Assembly: GCA_028023455.1 (NCBI GenBank)
Contig: JAQFVV010000274.1
Coordinates: 498,001-562,000 of the forward strand
Source of the DNA: Epiperipatus broadwayi
Lineage: Eukaryota; Onychophora; Udeonychophora; Euonychophora; Peripatidae
DNA: 64,000 nt
Reading direction: 5' to 3'
Part shown: positions 22,640-32,924 of the stretch, one piece after another
Layout of the letters: every line of letters begins with the position of its first letter
Numbering within the stretch: the stretch's first letter is position 1
Notes under the pieces: model-generated
The model's database searches: none
Told to the model about the DNA's origin: nothing
The model's input: only the letters and a program-made list of their open reading frames with translations
Position numbers and translations under genes: made by a program

Positions 22640-24370
22640 TCTGAAGTTCGGCATATAATTTGTTAAAAACGTTCCTAGGAATTCTGTAAGATGCTGATTG
22701 GTCAACAGTGAAAGATATTTCGACGTCACAAACTTCATTGTGGATTACAATAATTTACAGCAATATGTTGTACCAAAAATTGAAATTAGATGGAAAACAG
22801 CTTTCTATAAATATGAATATTTCGATTCTGGCACAAATTTTCAAAATTTAATTAAAGAACTAGATTTGTGGTGTATTTGCAATCCCTGATCCTCTTTCAT
22901 CTCTAATAACTCCTATTCTCCAGCTGCTTTTTTAACAAATATTATTTCAGAAATTGGAAAATTCATTCTTCAATAATATCTCAAATAAATGGATTCACAA
23001 AATTTGCAAATGCACATTTAAAACTTTTAAAATCTTCAAACCTATATTTGAAATCTGCTTGTAATCCTTCCAATTATTCGTTATATTCACCTAACTTTTC
23101 TTCTTTGATTCTAATTATATTTACTTTTACTCAAGGAGAATGATTAAATATTCTGCACTTAAGATCATCCACAAAAAAGCCAATGTTTAACTGCAAAGCT
23201 AAATACAGTTTGTAACAAATCACTAATCATTTTCTCCTTTCTTTGTAAAATCAAATTGTTTCCAAATGTTCCATAATGACTATAAGGAACATTAAGTTAG
23301 AATGCCAAATTTCATTTTCTAATTCTGGATATTTCTTTTTCATTTTAAAAATGTTATGATAGGATTTAGGAGTTCCACAAAACGTTTCAAATCATTGTTA
23401 GTTGAAAGGTATCTTATAATAGACCAAAAAGAGAGACCACTGGGCAATTCATCTGTTTTTGGCATTTCTTCTAATTAAATTCTAATCTACAAAACAATCT
23501 TCCACACATTTTTATATTTTAAGTATTTCATTATGAGATACTCACAGTGAATTATGCAGTGAAAAGGACAAAGTGTGGAATTTAAGGATCATTATTTAAA
23601 AGATGAACAAGACCTAGGTTTTTCCCTATCATTGCAGGAGCTTATCAGTTGCAACACTTATCATGAGGCAATTCAAACCTGATCATTACCTCATCGAGTG
23701 AATTTCTGACATTGATATTGCAAGTGGTTTAATAAGAACTAATAGGGGTCTAACATTTCTTCCTTCATATTTACATCTACAGATACACAGCCCACAAACA
23801 GTCAATTGTGGACACATCCTGAATGTCTGTAGACTCATGCAGAGGTAAACTAAATGCTGTAGAATTTTTTACATTATACATCAAACTATTTTTAACATTT
23901 TTACTAATATCACTAAAAAGAAGCTCAGGGTATGTCATAACATAGGAACTTGTGTGATCAGTTTATGCATGTCCATATTACCTGATTCCAAAACTTTAAC
24001 CACTTCTTCCAATTTTTTTCTAATAAATTCCCCTTCTCCATACGGACATTTAGCAATATTCTAAGGTACCAAAAAACTAACTTCGTTGGCCCTGGCATCT
24101 TTTCCATCCTCATGACTAAAAGAAGCCAAGTTTTTCTTGCTTATAAAGACCTGATTGCAATGTCTTAAGTTTCTCTATTGTCAATTTTGAATTGTGCGGA
24201 TATTGAGTTGGCTTATTTCTAACTTTGTCATTTGCAGTTGTAACTTTACTAATAAGGCAAAATAACTTTTCATTATTTGTCAATATAAACAATTTTTTCT
24301 ACCCATTCTTTCTGAAAGTTTTTTTTTCTTGATCGTATGTTCATTTTTGATATTTTCGGAAATCTTGATA
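22640..24370 (-). pseudogene. Decayed hAT-type transposase (GTF2IRD2/ZBED-like)
   Basis: Reading the minus strand from about 24360 down, fragments appear in the order expected of the hAT-derived proteins that resemble GTF2IRD2, SCAND3 or ZBED: AKCPYGEGEFIRKKLEEVVK (about 24050), then at about 23440 PSGLSFWSIIRYLSTNNDLK-RF, which corresponds to the VRWLSRG...RFFEL block, at about 23330 ELENEIWHSNLMFLIVIMEH, at about 23050 EGLQADFKYRFEDFKSF followed by FVNPF. Stops and frameshifts interrupt every 20-60 codons. The last part, 22640-22890, is too decayed to read. No terminal inverted repeats were found. A SINE sits at its 5' side (24391). A 63-codon frame on the opposite strand (22698-22889) is a shadow. 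Confidence 0.75.
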
Positions 24371-24390
24371 ACAAAACATTTAAATAGTCA

Positions 24391-24488
24391 AGCGTTGGTG
24401 GTCGAGAGGTCAGCACAGCTTCCTGACAAGCAGTTGTCCCAGGCTAGCGGGTTCGCTTCCCGGCGATGCTATGACACATGAAAAAAAA
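24391..24488 (+). mobile_element. tRNA(Ser/Leu)-derived SINE, copy 3
   Basis: AGCGTTGGTGGTCGAGAGGT head, CTAGCGGGTTCGCTTCCC B box, GATGCTATGACACATG tail then an A run. Nearly identical to copy 1. Confidence 0.85.
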
Positions 24489-25037
24489 CCAATTAAATAA
24501 ATTTAAGTCCAAAATCTGAAATTCAAACAAAATACATACATAAATAATTAAAATAAAAATATCTAAATATTAATTCTTGTTTTAAAAGATTCATAAATAG
24601 TGCAACAAATTATAGAAGAAAATAAAATAAGAATAAAAATAATTTAGAATAATTAAAAGCAATTTTGGAATATATTTTAGGTTGTTATATTCCTGACTCT
24701 TAAATGTCCATTTCATTATTATTTACCACCAAAAAATAGAAACAACATAACCAAAATCAAACAAATGCTTTCCAATTTTATTTGCAAGAGTTTCTTTTAA
24801 TATTGAAGCAGTCAATCTTAGCTTAAGATTGAGCTTCATGTTTTCACCTACTAACCTGTGTTTAAACCCTATATATCCCATCCTGCTCCTTTTGTCATAT
24901 GTATATATTTTATATATATATTTGAGATGCACTCCTAAGTTATAAAATTTTAACGTTCACTAACAATTTTTTTAAAAAATTATTATTAATTCTTTTTATT
25001 AATTATTAGTTTTTATTAAAGTATTATAGGTGCGGCT

Positions 25038-25040
<3 letters not shown>
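24489..25040. other. No gene recognised
   Basis: AT-rich sequence; the open frame at 24723-24932 on the minus strand has no recognisable domain. Confidence 0.35.

Positions 25041-25124
<84 letters not shown>
25041..25124. repeat. (TA)n microsatellite
   Basis: Near-pure TA run with one C interruption. Confidence 0.95.
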
Positions 25125-25127
<3 letters not shown>

Positions 25128-25945
25128 GGAGCAAAATACTAACAAAATATTGATTTTGTGTAAATATTTTATTAAACATCATGTTTAAACTTTTTCTTTT
25201 TAAAGTTCTTTTTTTATTAAAATGTATGTTTTATAAAAACAAAGATGGAAGATGCTACAGTTAATTGTCTAAAAATAATTAAAGGGTTGGAAACACTATT
25301 GTTTTAATCTGGGGAAGGTATTTTTAATTAAAGTTTTTACTTAAAATGGGATTAAGATTAGAGATACTTTTGTTAAAAACATGTTGTCAAATCTATTTCT
25401 AATCTGGAAATAGATTTGAATTTATTTTTGGACGTTATCTTACTGTTGCATCTTCAAAAACAATCGATAAAGAAAAAGTAAGAATTTTAAGATCAGAGAT
25501 TAGATTGTAAAGCTAAAATTAAATGATTAAAAGCATTCCAAAAACACCTGGGAAGAGTATAAAATGTCTGAATTTTTAATCAAGATGTAGATTAGCCACT
25601 ATTGAGAGAACGGTATTGTAAACATATTACACGTCGCTTGAAACTTAAGATGACGTAGTAGTAAATCCACCACCCTTCTCGGTCCTGTCAGGTCATCATC
25701 TTCTGCGGCCATACCATTCTGCTGCCCAAGAGTGAAGGAAAGGCCTGACCTAAGAATTTTAGAATGCTAATAGAAGCTTGCTGCCACCAAAGAACTTTCA
25801 TTTCAATTGCCGTGCAATATTTTAAATTGAACACTTAAAACTGCAAGGTAACTTTTCAAGCCGTCACCTCAAACTAAATCTAGCCTAAATAATCTAGCAA
25901 GATTTCTTCTAATGTATTATTTAACTTTGTTTTTGTTTTAATATG
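25125..25945. other. No gene recognised
   Basis: Mostly AT-rich. A GC-richer island at about 25640-25760 (CCACCCTTCTCGGTCCTGTC, TTCTGCGGCCATACC) is not part of any repeat I could pair and has no clear exon signals. Confidence 0.35.
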
Positions 25946-26337
25946 TAATTTGCTCTTAATACATTCAAAGATCAGCCTTTCAAGCTAATTGTGCATGCGT
26001 CTACTGCGAGTGTTAAATAATAAATGAATACTTCACTCTACAATACAAGATATAGTCTCAGAACATTGTAGATAGTAATTTAAAGTGAGAATTCTACTTT
26101 CATGCTTTACTCAACAGTACTTCAGATTTGCTAATATAAAAGAATTTGAGTTGTAGGAATAAGAGGATTCCTTTTATTCCTGCATAAATACTATATCTTG
26201 TATTGTAGAGTGAAGTATTCATTTATTATTTAACACTCGCAGTAGACACATGCACAATTAGCTTGAAAGGCTGATCTTTGAATGTATACAATTGTATGCA
26301 TAGCTTTATATAAAAATAAATGCTAATTTGCTCTTAA
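25946..26337. mobile_element. Palindromic retroposon family D with 14-bp target duplication
   Basis: The body is 25960-26323. Arms of about 95 bp are inverted: left TACATTCAAAGATCAGCC, AATTGTGCATGCGTCTACTG, AATGAATACTTCACTCTACA; right GTAGAGTGAAGTATTCATTT, CAGTAGACACATGCACAATT, GGCTGATCTTTGAATGTA. The loop is about 130 bases. The right side continues with an A-rich tail TATATAAAAATAAATGC. Perfect direct repeats TAATTTGCTCTTAA lie at 25946-25959 and 26324-26337. The one-sided A-rich tail plus a 14-bp duplication indicate retroposition of a hairpin RNA, not a MITE. Confidence 0.75.
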
Positions 26338-26870
26338 GTAATTCCTATAAATTTAATTCTCTCTTATATACTCTTAACTTTCCTTAACTTTGATGCGGTC
26401 ATTTATTTATATGTATTTATTATTTGATTTAAATTTACTTCTTTTTAATGTTGCCAGAAAGAATTATAATTATTACAGTTCAAACCATTAGTAATCGATG
26501 TCAAATCACTTCTGTACCGTTCTGTAATAGTCAGAATTCACCAAATCATTAATTTCTCATACAAACCCTTTATTATTTCAAGTCTTTTTGTGAACCATGA
26601 CCTCCAGCTGGGACAGAATCAAACCAAGCACTGCTAGTGTCATCACAAACGTTATCCATTAGTCAGAGAGGCAATAGTTCAGGCAAATAGTTTAGGATTC
26701 TCCCTTGCCCTGACATCTGTATCTTGTGCATGGTTGGATTCAAGGTACTTTTGCTTGGATTATTGGTCTTGTTGAATGAATACATGATTTTGACCAGCAC
26801 AATATATATAATTATTTAAAAAAACATGAAACTCTAAGTACATTACTTATAAACAATTAAAAAAAAATTT
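26338..26870. other. No gene recognised; one tRNA-like trace
   Basis: On the minus strand the stretch near 26600-26640 contains TGGTTTGATTCTGTCCC, a partial B-box-like match, within a GC-richer block (26590-26720). I cannot find an A box at the right distance. No coding signal. Confidence 0.3.
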
Positions 26871-26871
26871 C

Positions 26872-27438
26872 TTAACCTATACACACATTTTTAGAAAGCT
26901 TGCGCCACACCGCGAAAAAATTACACATCATAAACAAATTTAAATTGGTTAATAAAACAATCATACCTGATTTTTTGAAAAAGTATGAAATAGGACATTT
27001 AGTTGATAGGAAAACTATCATTAAAATATACAACCACAAAATTGCACAAATAATAAATATACATGTGATCACTCGAGCAACCATCATTGTGGAGTTTATG
27101 ATTATTTTGAAATTTCCACGTATTTGATTGTCCTGACGTCTTAATAATTTTTTTGAAATTAAAATATTAGAAAAAAAAACATGAATCTTAAAGTTTGAAA
27201 TTTTTTTTTTTATAAAATTTCTCACTAGAGGGCAAAAAATGCCAATTCAAATTGATGACTTTCGGCCTGATAAAATATCAGTCTGAAAAACATACGGGTT
27301 AAAAGAAAAAAAAACCCACATGAATAAACTTGTGTGATCTGCATAGAAATAAATAGGGAATGAAAAATTCATTTTAAAAACTATGATTAAATGAGATATG
27401 TATGTCAAATCGCCACAAAGAATATTATGATAGGACAA
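26872..27438 (-). pseudogene. Possible decayed class A GPCR
   Basis: Two minus-strand pieces lie in order. The upstream one (27438-27247, 63 codons) contains FKMNFSFPIYFYADHTSLFM and WVFFSFNPYVFQ, which could be transmembrane helix 3 running into the position of the D/E-R-Y motif, here degraded. The downstream one (27225-26872, 117 codons) has a basic stretch KKLLRRQDNQIRGNFK as intracellular loop 3, a hydrophobic helix ARVITCIFIICAILWLYI as helix 6, and LLTNLNLFMMCNFFAVWRKL with a cysteine six residues later, as helix 7 and the C-terminal palmitoylation region. Helices 1-2 and 4-5 are not found, NPxxY is not intact and a stop separates the pieces. AT-rich DNA readily yields hydrophobic frames, so this is tentative. 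Confidence 0.25.
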
Positions 27439-27767
27439 AGTGTTATTTTTCTTATTTGAAAACTACATTTCTGTTTAACAAAAGGGCCTGATGTACCAAA
27501 CGATTAAGCATAAATTAAAGTAAGATAAACTATTTAGTTTTCACTATATTTCTAAATGAGTATGAATTTTTTTTCTCTTTCTCTAAATTATTAATTATCA
27601 GCTATACTAATTTAATTCTATATGTTATATATATATATTTACATGATGATTAGATGTGTGCGCATTATATATTTTCTTTTTAATATGATTGCTGTAATCC
27701 TAATGGTTTGAGAAGGTATAAATACTATCTGCACATTGCAACTGGAATGAACTGTTATTGTTATAAG

Positions 27768-27900
27768 TGTTCTGTCTTTTTTTTTTTAAGTGTCATAGCA
27801 TCGGCCGGGACGCGAACCTGCAACCTGGGCAACTGCCTGCAAGTGCAAGGCAGTCGCGCTGACCTCTCGACCACCAATGCAAGACAATTGTTCTGTCTTT
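27768..27900 (-). mobile_element. tRNA(Ser/Leu)-derived SINE, copy 4, with 12-bp target duplication
   Basis: Body 27780-27888: on the minus strand TTGGTGGTCGAGAGGTCAGC head and GGTTGCAGGTTCGCGTCCC B box with the GATGCTATGACAC tail and A run. Direct repeats TGTTCTGTCTTT at 27768-27779 and 27889-27900 are the target duplication, confirming retroposition of this SINE. Confidence 0.9.
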
Positions 27901-28264
27901 GTTCACTTTTCATTTGCATATTTTATCAAATTAATTAAGTAAGGCAAGTTTACCATTGGGTTTAAAAAAATCCAGAGCTGACAATACCTCTTCAAATGGT
28001 AGAAGTCTACACCTGAGTTGCTAATGGCACCATTTTGGTCTCTAATAATACCTCTTGCCAAAACTAATAAATATTCTACTATACTTAGATAGTATAAGTT
28101 TATATTCATATAATGAGCTGAAATATTTCTGTGTGGAAAACGTTATCAGCAATAAGCTGCGAGCTGATAATGTCCCTCAGTATGCTCATCATAGACAATG
28201 ATCGGGCTAACAAGTTAATGTAAATTCATGACCAAGAATAGCCTGATCTTAATATATATGTCAC

Positions 28265-28390
28265 TAAATGTCAATATATGGTTGAGGGGTCTGCAGTACA
28301 TTTGACTACTACCAGTTTGGGCTGGATGTCCAGATATTGGGTTCAAGCTCCATGTCCATGGCTGATGTCCAGGTTTGAAATCACTAGTGC
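28265..28390 (+). mobile_element. tRNA-like SINE candidate (different family)
   Basis: GAGGGGTCTGCAGTACATTTG could be a degenerate A-box region and ATTGGGTTCAAGCTCC carries a good B box. The following CCATGTCCATGGCTGATGTC repeats part of the preceding text (GGCTGGATGTCCAG). Only one copy is in the window, so the family cannot be confirmed. Confidence 0.35.
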
Positions 28391-28593
28391 TATAATATAT
28401 ATTTAAAATGCTCCATAGCTGTACTGTTTAATTCACAGCTCTCCTTTAAATAAAGAATAACCTGAATTTTTGCAAACTTATTGACAAGAAAAATACCAGC
28501 TATTCTTTATCTAAAGGGAGAATGTGATTATAGCTATGGAGAATTTTCCATATTTTATATAAATTTCAGTTATCATTATGCATGTGTCTATTT

Positions 28594-28595
<2 letters not shown>

Positions 28596-28631
<36 letters not shown>

Positions 28632-28698
28632 TATATATATATATATATATATAGTATATTAACGGATATTTTTATTTATTATATATATATATATATAT
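28596..28698. repeat. (TA)n microsatellite, interrupted
   Basis: Two TA runs (28596-28653 and 28681-28698) separated by about 27 bases. Open frames of alternating Ile and Tyr here are artefacts. Confidence 0.9.
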
Positions 28699-28883
28699 GG
28701 AGAAATATACTTCTCAGTGCTATCTATATTAATGCAATGTCTTTTATCAAAGAATTCCACATTGCAAGGAAAAACTAATCAACTTTTACTTACTGTCCAT
28801 GATCTTGTATAGCTAATAAATTAGGCAATGACATTTTGTTACAAAGAACTTAAAATCAGTGGAGATGTTTATGCATTTCCAGT

Positions 28884-29213
28884 CATTACATGATCACCAT
28901 TTAGTATGCTTGCTCATAACATTTATTAAAACAGGCAAAACTTTCCATACAGTAGTGCCACTCAGTGCAAGCCAGAGTAATCAATGGATGCCAGAAAGCT
29001 TGGGCATAAAATCCTTATCTGGTACCTACTCACCCAATATCTCCAGACTAGTTTCTAACTTGTGGCTTTTGTTAGTCAAACTCCTCACTGACGAAAGGGG
29101 GATATTGGATTAATAGGCACTAGATAGGGATTTTATGCCCTAGCCTTCTGGCATCTATTGATTACTCTGGCTTGCACTGAGTGGCACTATTGTATGGAGA
29201 GTTTTGCCTGGTT
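28884..29213. mobile_element. Family A retroposon, head-to-head palindromic form
   Basis: The left arm runs ACATGATCACCATTTAGTAT, AACAGGCAAAACTTTCCATA, AGTGCCACTCAGTGCAAGCC, CCTACTCACCCAATATCTCC. The right arm (29095-29213) is its reverse complement: GGATATTGGATTAATAGGCA, CTGGCATCTATTGATTACTC, TTGCACTGAGTGGCACTATT, GGAGAGTTTTGCCTGG. A central segment of about 60 bases (TGTGGCTTTTGTTAGTCAAA) separates the arms. This is two inverted copies of the 190-bp unit seen at 55027. Confidence 0.85.
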
Positions 29214-29584
29214 CAACCCCAGTCATATTGGCTTATAGTTTAAATTCATGTATTAGAATTAATGTCTATTCATTTTAGAAATCTTATACACAAATAACCT
29301 AATATCAGATATGCAGTGGTAAAATTATACAATAATGTGGAAAGGTAAATATCAAAGAGATAGGTGGAATAAAGAAATGGATTCCGGTATCAAATTAATC
29401 TACCTTGAAAAATGAGCTCAATTTCACATGCGGTCCATGATCTTGTATAAATAAACAACCTTATAATTTTTTAATACTATAAGCTGATTTGAATGAAGCT
29501 GTATTAACATTTCATCTGATTTCATGCTCACCCAAATAAATGCTGTTGTGTAATCGGCTATTTATATAAAGTCACAGATGAAAG
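29214..29584. other. No gene recognised
   Basis: AT-rich spacer between a family A copy and the long LINE-Z copy. Confidence 0.4.
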
Positions 29585-30707
29585 GTGAAAGTGGATTTAT
29601 TTTTCATTTGCAATTTAGATTATTTTGCCACTAGAGGGCAATCCATTGATACAGATAGTCAAATTATGATGGAGTGGAATAGTAACATATACAAATGTCT
29701 AGTTAAGGATATACAAAGTTTTAAAGAAAAGGAGAAGAGAATAATGGTTATAGGGGATATGAATGGACATATTGAAGAAATTGGATGATGTAGATAATAA
29801 AAATGGACAGCTTTTGAAGAAATTTTGTCAGAAAGAGAATTTGAGTATTGGAAATTTATTAAATATTTATGAGGGACAATACACATGATCTAGAAACAAT
29901 ATATTTCATACAATAGATTATGTATTGGTAGAGAAAGAGGGAATAAATAAAAGATGAAAAATTAAGGTGTTTGATAATGAAGAAAAAGTATGCACTAGTG
30001 ATCATAACTTTATTTTAATTGAAATGGTTAGTAATATGATGGAGAATAGAAATAAAAGTAGAAATAATAGTGAAAGATGCAGATGGAGAGTGAATGATAA
30101 AAATAAGTTGGAAGAGTATAAAATACAAGTTGAAGAAATCATGAAAGAGTGGATTGGGGGTGAGTATAAGGACTGGTGTAAAGAAGTAGAAAAAGTGGCA
30201 AATAGGGTTTTGGGTAAGAATATTCAGAAGAATAAAAGTGTAAAAGAGAGGAAAGAAGCATGTAGAGAATATAAGTGTGCTATTAAGAACAAGGAAAGTG
30301 AAAAAGATATTAATGCTAAATGGAAAAAGTACTTACAAAATAAATAGATGGCTAAAATAGATAATTATATGGAGAGAATGAAATTGAATAGTAAATTATT
30401 GGAGGATATTAATAAAAGTGGAAGAGATGGGAGTAAAAATTTTTGGAATTACATTAAAAGGAGAAATGTAGGGGAGAGAGAGATGGTATTACTAGATGAT
30501 GAGGGAATAGAGTGTAGCTCTAGAGAAGACTTAGAGAGAATCTTAAATAGATATGTAATGAATATAGAAAATATGTTAGATGTGAAAGATAGAGTGATAG
30601 AAAACATGAAAGCATATAGTAATGGGAATATTAGGTTTTCAGAAAACGATCTGAATGAGATAAAGAAGAAATTGAAAAGTGGAAAGGCAAGAGGTTTAGA
30701 TGGATGA
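29585..30707 (+). pseudogene. LINE-Z endonuclease remnant and linker
   Basis: At 29750 the frame reads RIMVIGDMNGHIEEIG, the GDxN-x-H block of AP-like endonucleases, then stops at 29788. Another frame from 29967 has TSDHNFILIEM, the terminal SDH block. The stretch 29967-30707 is one frame broken by a TAG at 30345-30347; it is lysine- and glutamate-rich (linker). It carries GKARGLDG, the reverse transcriptase N-terminal block, immediately before a TGA at 30705-30707 that sits where related proteins have a coding residue. The upstream catalytic endonuclease blocks are absent. Confidence 0.8.
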
Positions 30708-30716
30708 TCAGCAGAG

Positions 30717-31715
30717 ATGATAATGAATTTAGGATATAGGGCAAAAGTAAAGTTATTATCATGTTTTAATAAGATGGCACAGAATAGAGTTTTTCCAAGT
30801 AGTTGGAGTAATACAAGAGTAAGATTATTATTTAAAGGAAAGGGTAAGGATCATAGAAAGTTAAATAATTATAGACCGATAGTGGTAACATCAGTTTTAT
30901 ATAAAGTTTTCTCATATATGGTGGCTAGAAGAGTTGTAAAATGGATGGAAGGGAATAATGTAGTGGGGGAAATGCAAGGAGGTTTTAGATTAGATAGGCA
31001 TATAGGAGATAGTTTATTTGTAGTTACACAACTTATGGATATGAGTAGGAATTCAGGTAAACAGTTATATATGAGTTTTATAGATATAGAGAAGGCATAT
31101 GATAGAGTAAATAGAAATAGATTATGGATAAGTTTAGCAAATTTGGGAATGGATGAAGCTTTAATAGATATTATTAAGAAATTATATGAAAATAATTATT
31201 ATATATATCAATTAGGGAATATAGAATCAGTTAAAGTTAAAAATGGGGTGGGACTAAGGCAAGGATGCCCTATGTCACCTATTTTGTTTGTGTTGTATTT
31301 GAGTGAAATGGAAAGAGCAATAGAAAGATTAGGAAGAGGGATAGAGATACTGTTAATAGGTAGTAAGGGAGTATATATTTTGTCAGGTCTTTTTTTTGCA
31401 GATGATATATTTTTGTGTGCAGAAAGAAGAGAAGATATGGAAGTTATGCTGAGGACATGTGCAAGGGTGGGTAAAGAGATGGGGATTAAATTTAGTGAAG
31501 AAAAATCAAATATAATGATGGTTAATACTGGGGAAAGAGAAGATGTAGAATTTTTATTGGGAGATATTAAGTTAAGTGTGGTGAATAGATATAGTTATTT
31601 GGGAATTATTTTAAGTAATCAAAAAAATTATTTGGATGAATGGGAGAAAAAATTGATAAATGAAGCAAAAAAAAAGAAAGGGATTGATAAAGAAATTAAC
31701 AGTGTTTTCATATAA
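30717..31715 (+). pseudogene. LINE-Z reverse transcriptase
   Basis: A 332-codon frame in register with the preceding one. Motifs: LLFKGKGKDHRKLNNYRPI (about residue 38-55), EMQGGFRLDRHIGDSLF (about 85), SFIDIEKAYDRV (motif A, about 122, catalytic aspartate present), GLRQGCPMSPILF (motif B, about 178), FFADDIFLCAE (motif C, about 220, both aspartates present), YSYLGIIL (about 293). Unlike the RTE copy at 8.5 kb, all catalytic residues are intact, which suggests a younger insertion disabled by scattered stops. A frameshift near 31700, within an A-rich run, moves the reading into the next frame. Confidence 0.9.
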
Positions 31716-32628
31716 TAAATATGATGTAGCTAGAATTATATGGAAAGGAGTTGCAGTAGCAGGGTTAACATATGGTAATGATGCATTATATGTTAGTAAA
31801 GGGGTATTAAATTACTTAGAAAAAGTTCAAAGGGAAGTAGGAAGACATGCATTGGATGCAGATGTATGGACAGCAAGGGAGGCAATTCAAGGAGAAATGG
31901 GATGGTCAAGTTTTCATATGAGAGATGCAAAAAGTAAAATGAAAATGTTTGGTAGATTGCAGTTTATGGATAATAAAAGAATAGCCAAAATAGTATTTAA
32001 TTGGGTTATGAGTAAAGGGCAGGCAACAAGATGGGTGAGAAAGGTAATGCGGTATGCAAAAGATTTGGATAAAGAATTTATATCAGTATATTTGTACAAA
32101 AGATGGGATGATTGTGTTAGGAGGATTGTTGAGTGTTATAGTGGTAAGGAATGGGATAAAAGAATAGATTTATTAATAAAGAATAGGGAGTTAGAGAGAT
32201 GGAGAACTAGTATGGAGAGTAAAAAGAGTTTAAATATATATAGAAATAAACAGAATATTAGGTGCAAGTTAATATATGATAATAGTAAGGAAAGTAGTTT
32301 ATTGTTTAAGGCTCAAACAGGATCTTTAGCAACAAGAGAATATACATGTAAATGGAAAAATATGGGTGATTTAGTCTGTAAATTATGTAAGGAAGGAATA
32401 GAAAATATTAGGCATCTGTTAATTGAATGTAAATGCTTGAAAACAGAAAGGGCACATATAATGAAGTTATGGAAGAATAAATATGAAAAAAGTGATTATA
32501 CAGAAAGTGGATTATTGGTTTTTATGCTGGGTTTGGAAAAAGATAAAGGGGATTTAGATATAAAGGCCATAGAGTTGACAAAGATTATGTTATGGAAATG
32601 GGATGGAGCACAATATGGGAAAACTTAG
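31660..32628 (+). pseudogene. LINE-Z C-terminal domain with zinc finger
   Basis: This frame of 322 codons continues the protein after the frameshift. It has the thumb/C-terminal block VAVAGLTYGNDALYVSKGVL and LEKVQREVGRHALDADVW, then GEMGWSSFHMRDAKSKMKMF. Near the end CKLCKEGIENIRHLLIECKC gives a C-x2-C...H...C zinc-knuckle, preceded by a cysteine in TCKW. Ends with stop TAG at 32626. The preserved cysteines contrast with the 6.9-kb copy. The N-terminal Met is not a genuine start. Confidence 0.85.
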
Positions 32629-32924
32629 ACTGGGGAATGTAAAATTAAGTAGCTAACAGGTTTTTCTGGGCATAATTGCTGAGAGATTCTTGACTTCGTT
32701 TAAGAAGAAGCTGCAGTACATCACATCACATCACATTGAAAATAATTATTCTGATTATTATGAATGCACATGATTAAAAATTTATTTATAGAAAATGTAG
32801 TTGGTATATTGTAAATTTATCTTTTATTCATGCTCAGCATATTTTCAATATATAACATTTAAATATCTTTGAATATTTGAATATAAGTATATTGTATATA
32901 TTGAACTTTAAATGTAATTAAAGA

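Larger units (their letters stand above)
29585..32738 (+). mobile_element. LINE-Z: longest copy of a zinc-finger non-LTR retrotransposon
   Basis: Order: C-terminal AP-endonuclease pieces, linker, reverse transcriptase, C-terminal zinc-finger domain, 3' UTR ending in CTGCAGTACATCACATCACA plus TCACATT. The 3' end is a short (ACATC)n repeat, not poly(A). The 5' end is missing (homology begins in the endonuclease around 29630). Defects: in-frame TAG at 30345 and TGA at 30705, disruptions before 29967 and one frameshift near 31700. The RT type, with YDR after motif A and a QREVGRHALDA...GEMGWSSFHMRDAKSKM block, resembles the I/Ingi/Loner-like group known from ticks and cnidarians; the exact clade is uncertain. 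Related 3' pieces: 6799-7397 and 60896-61175. Confidence 0.9.

Noticed and set aside
28859-29113. 84-codon frame
   Set aside because: Lies entirely within the left arm of a family A palindrome.
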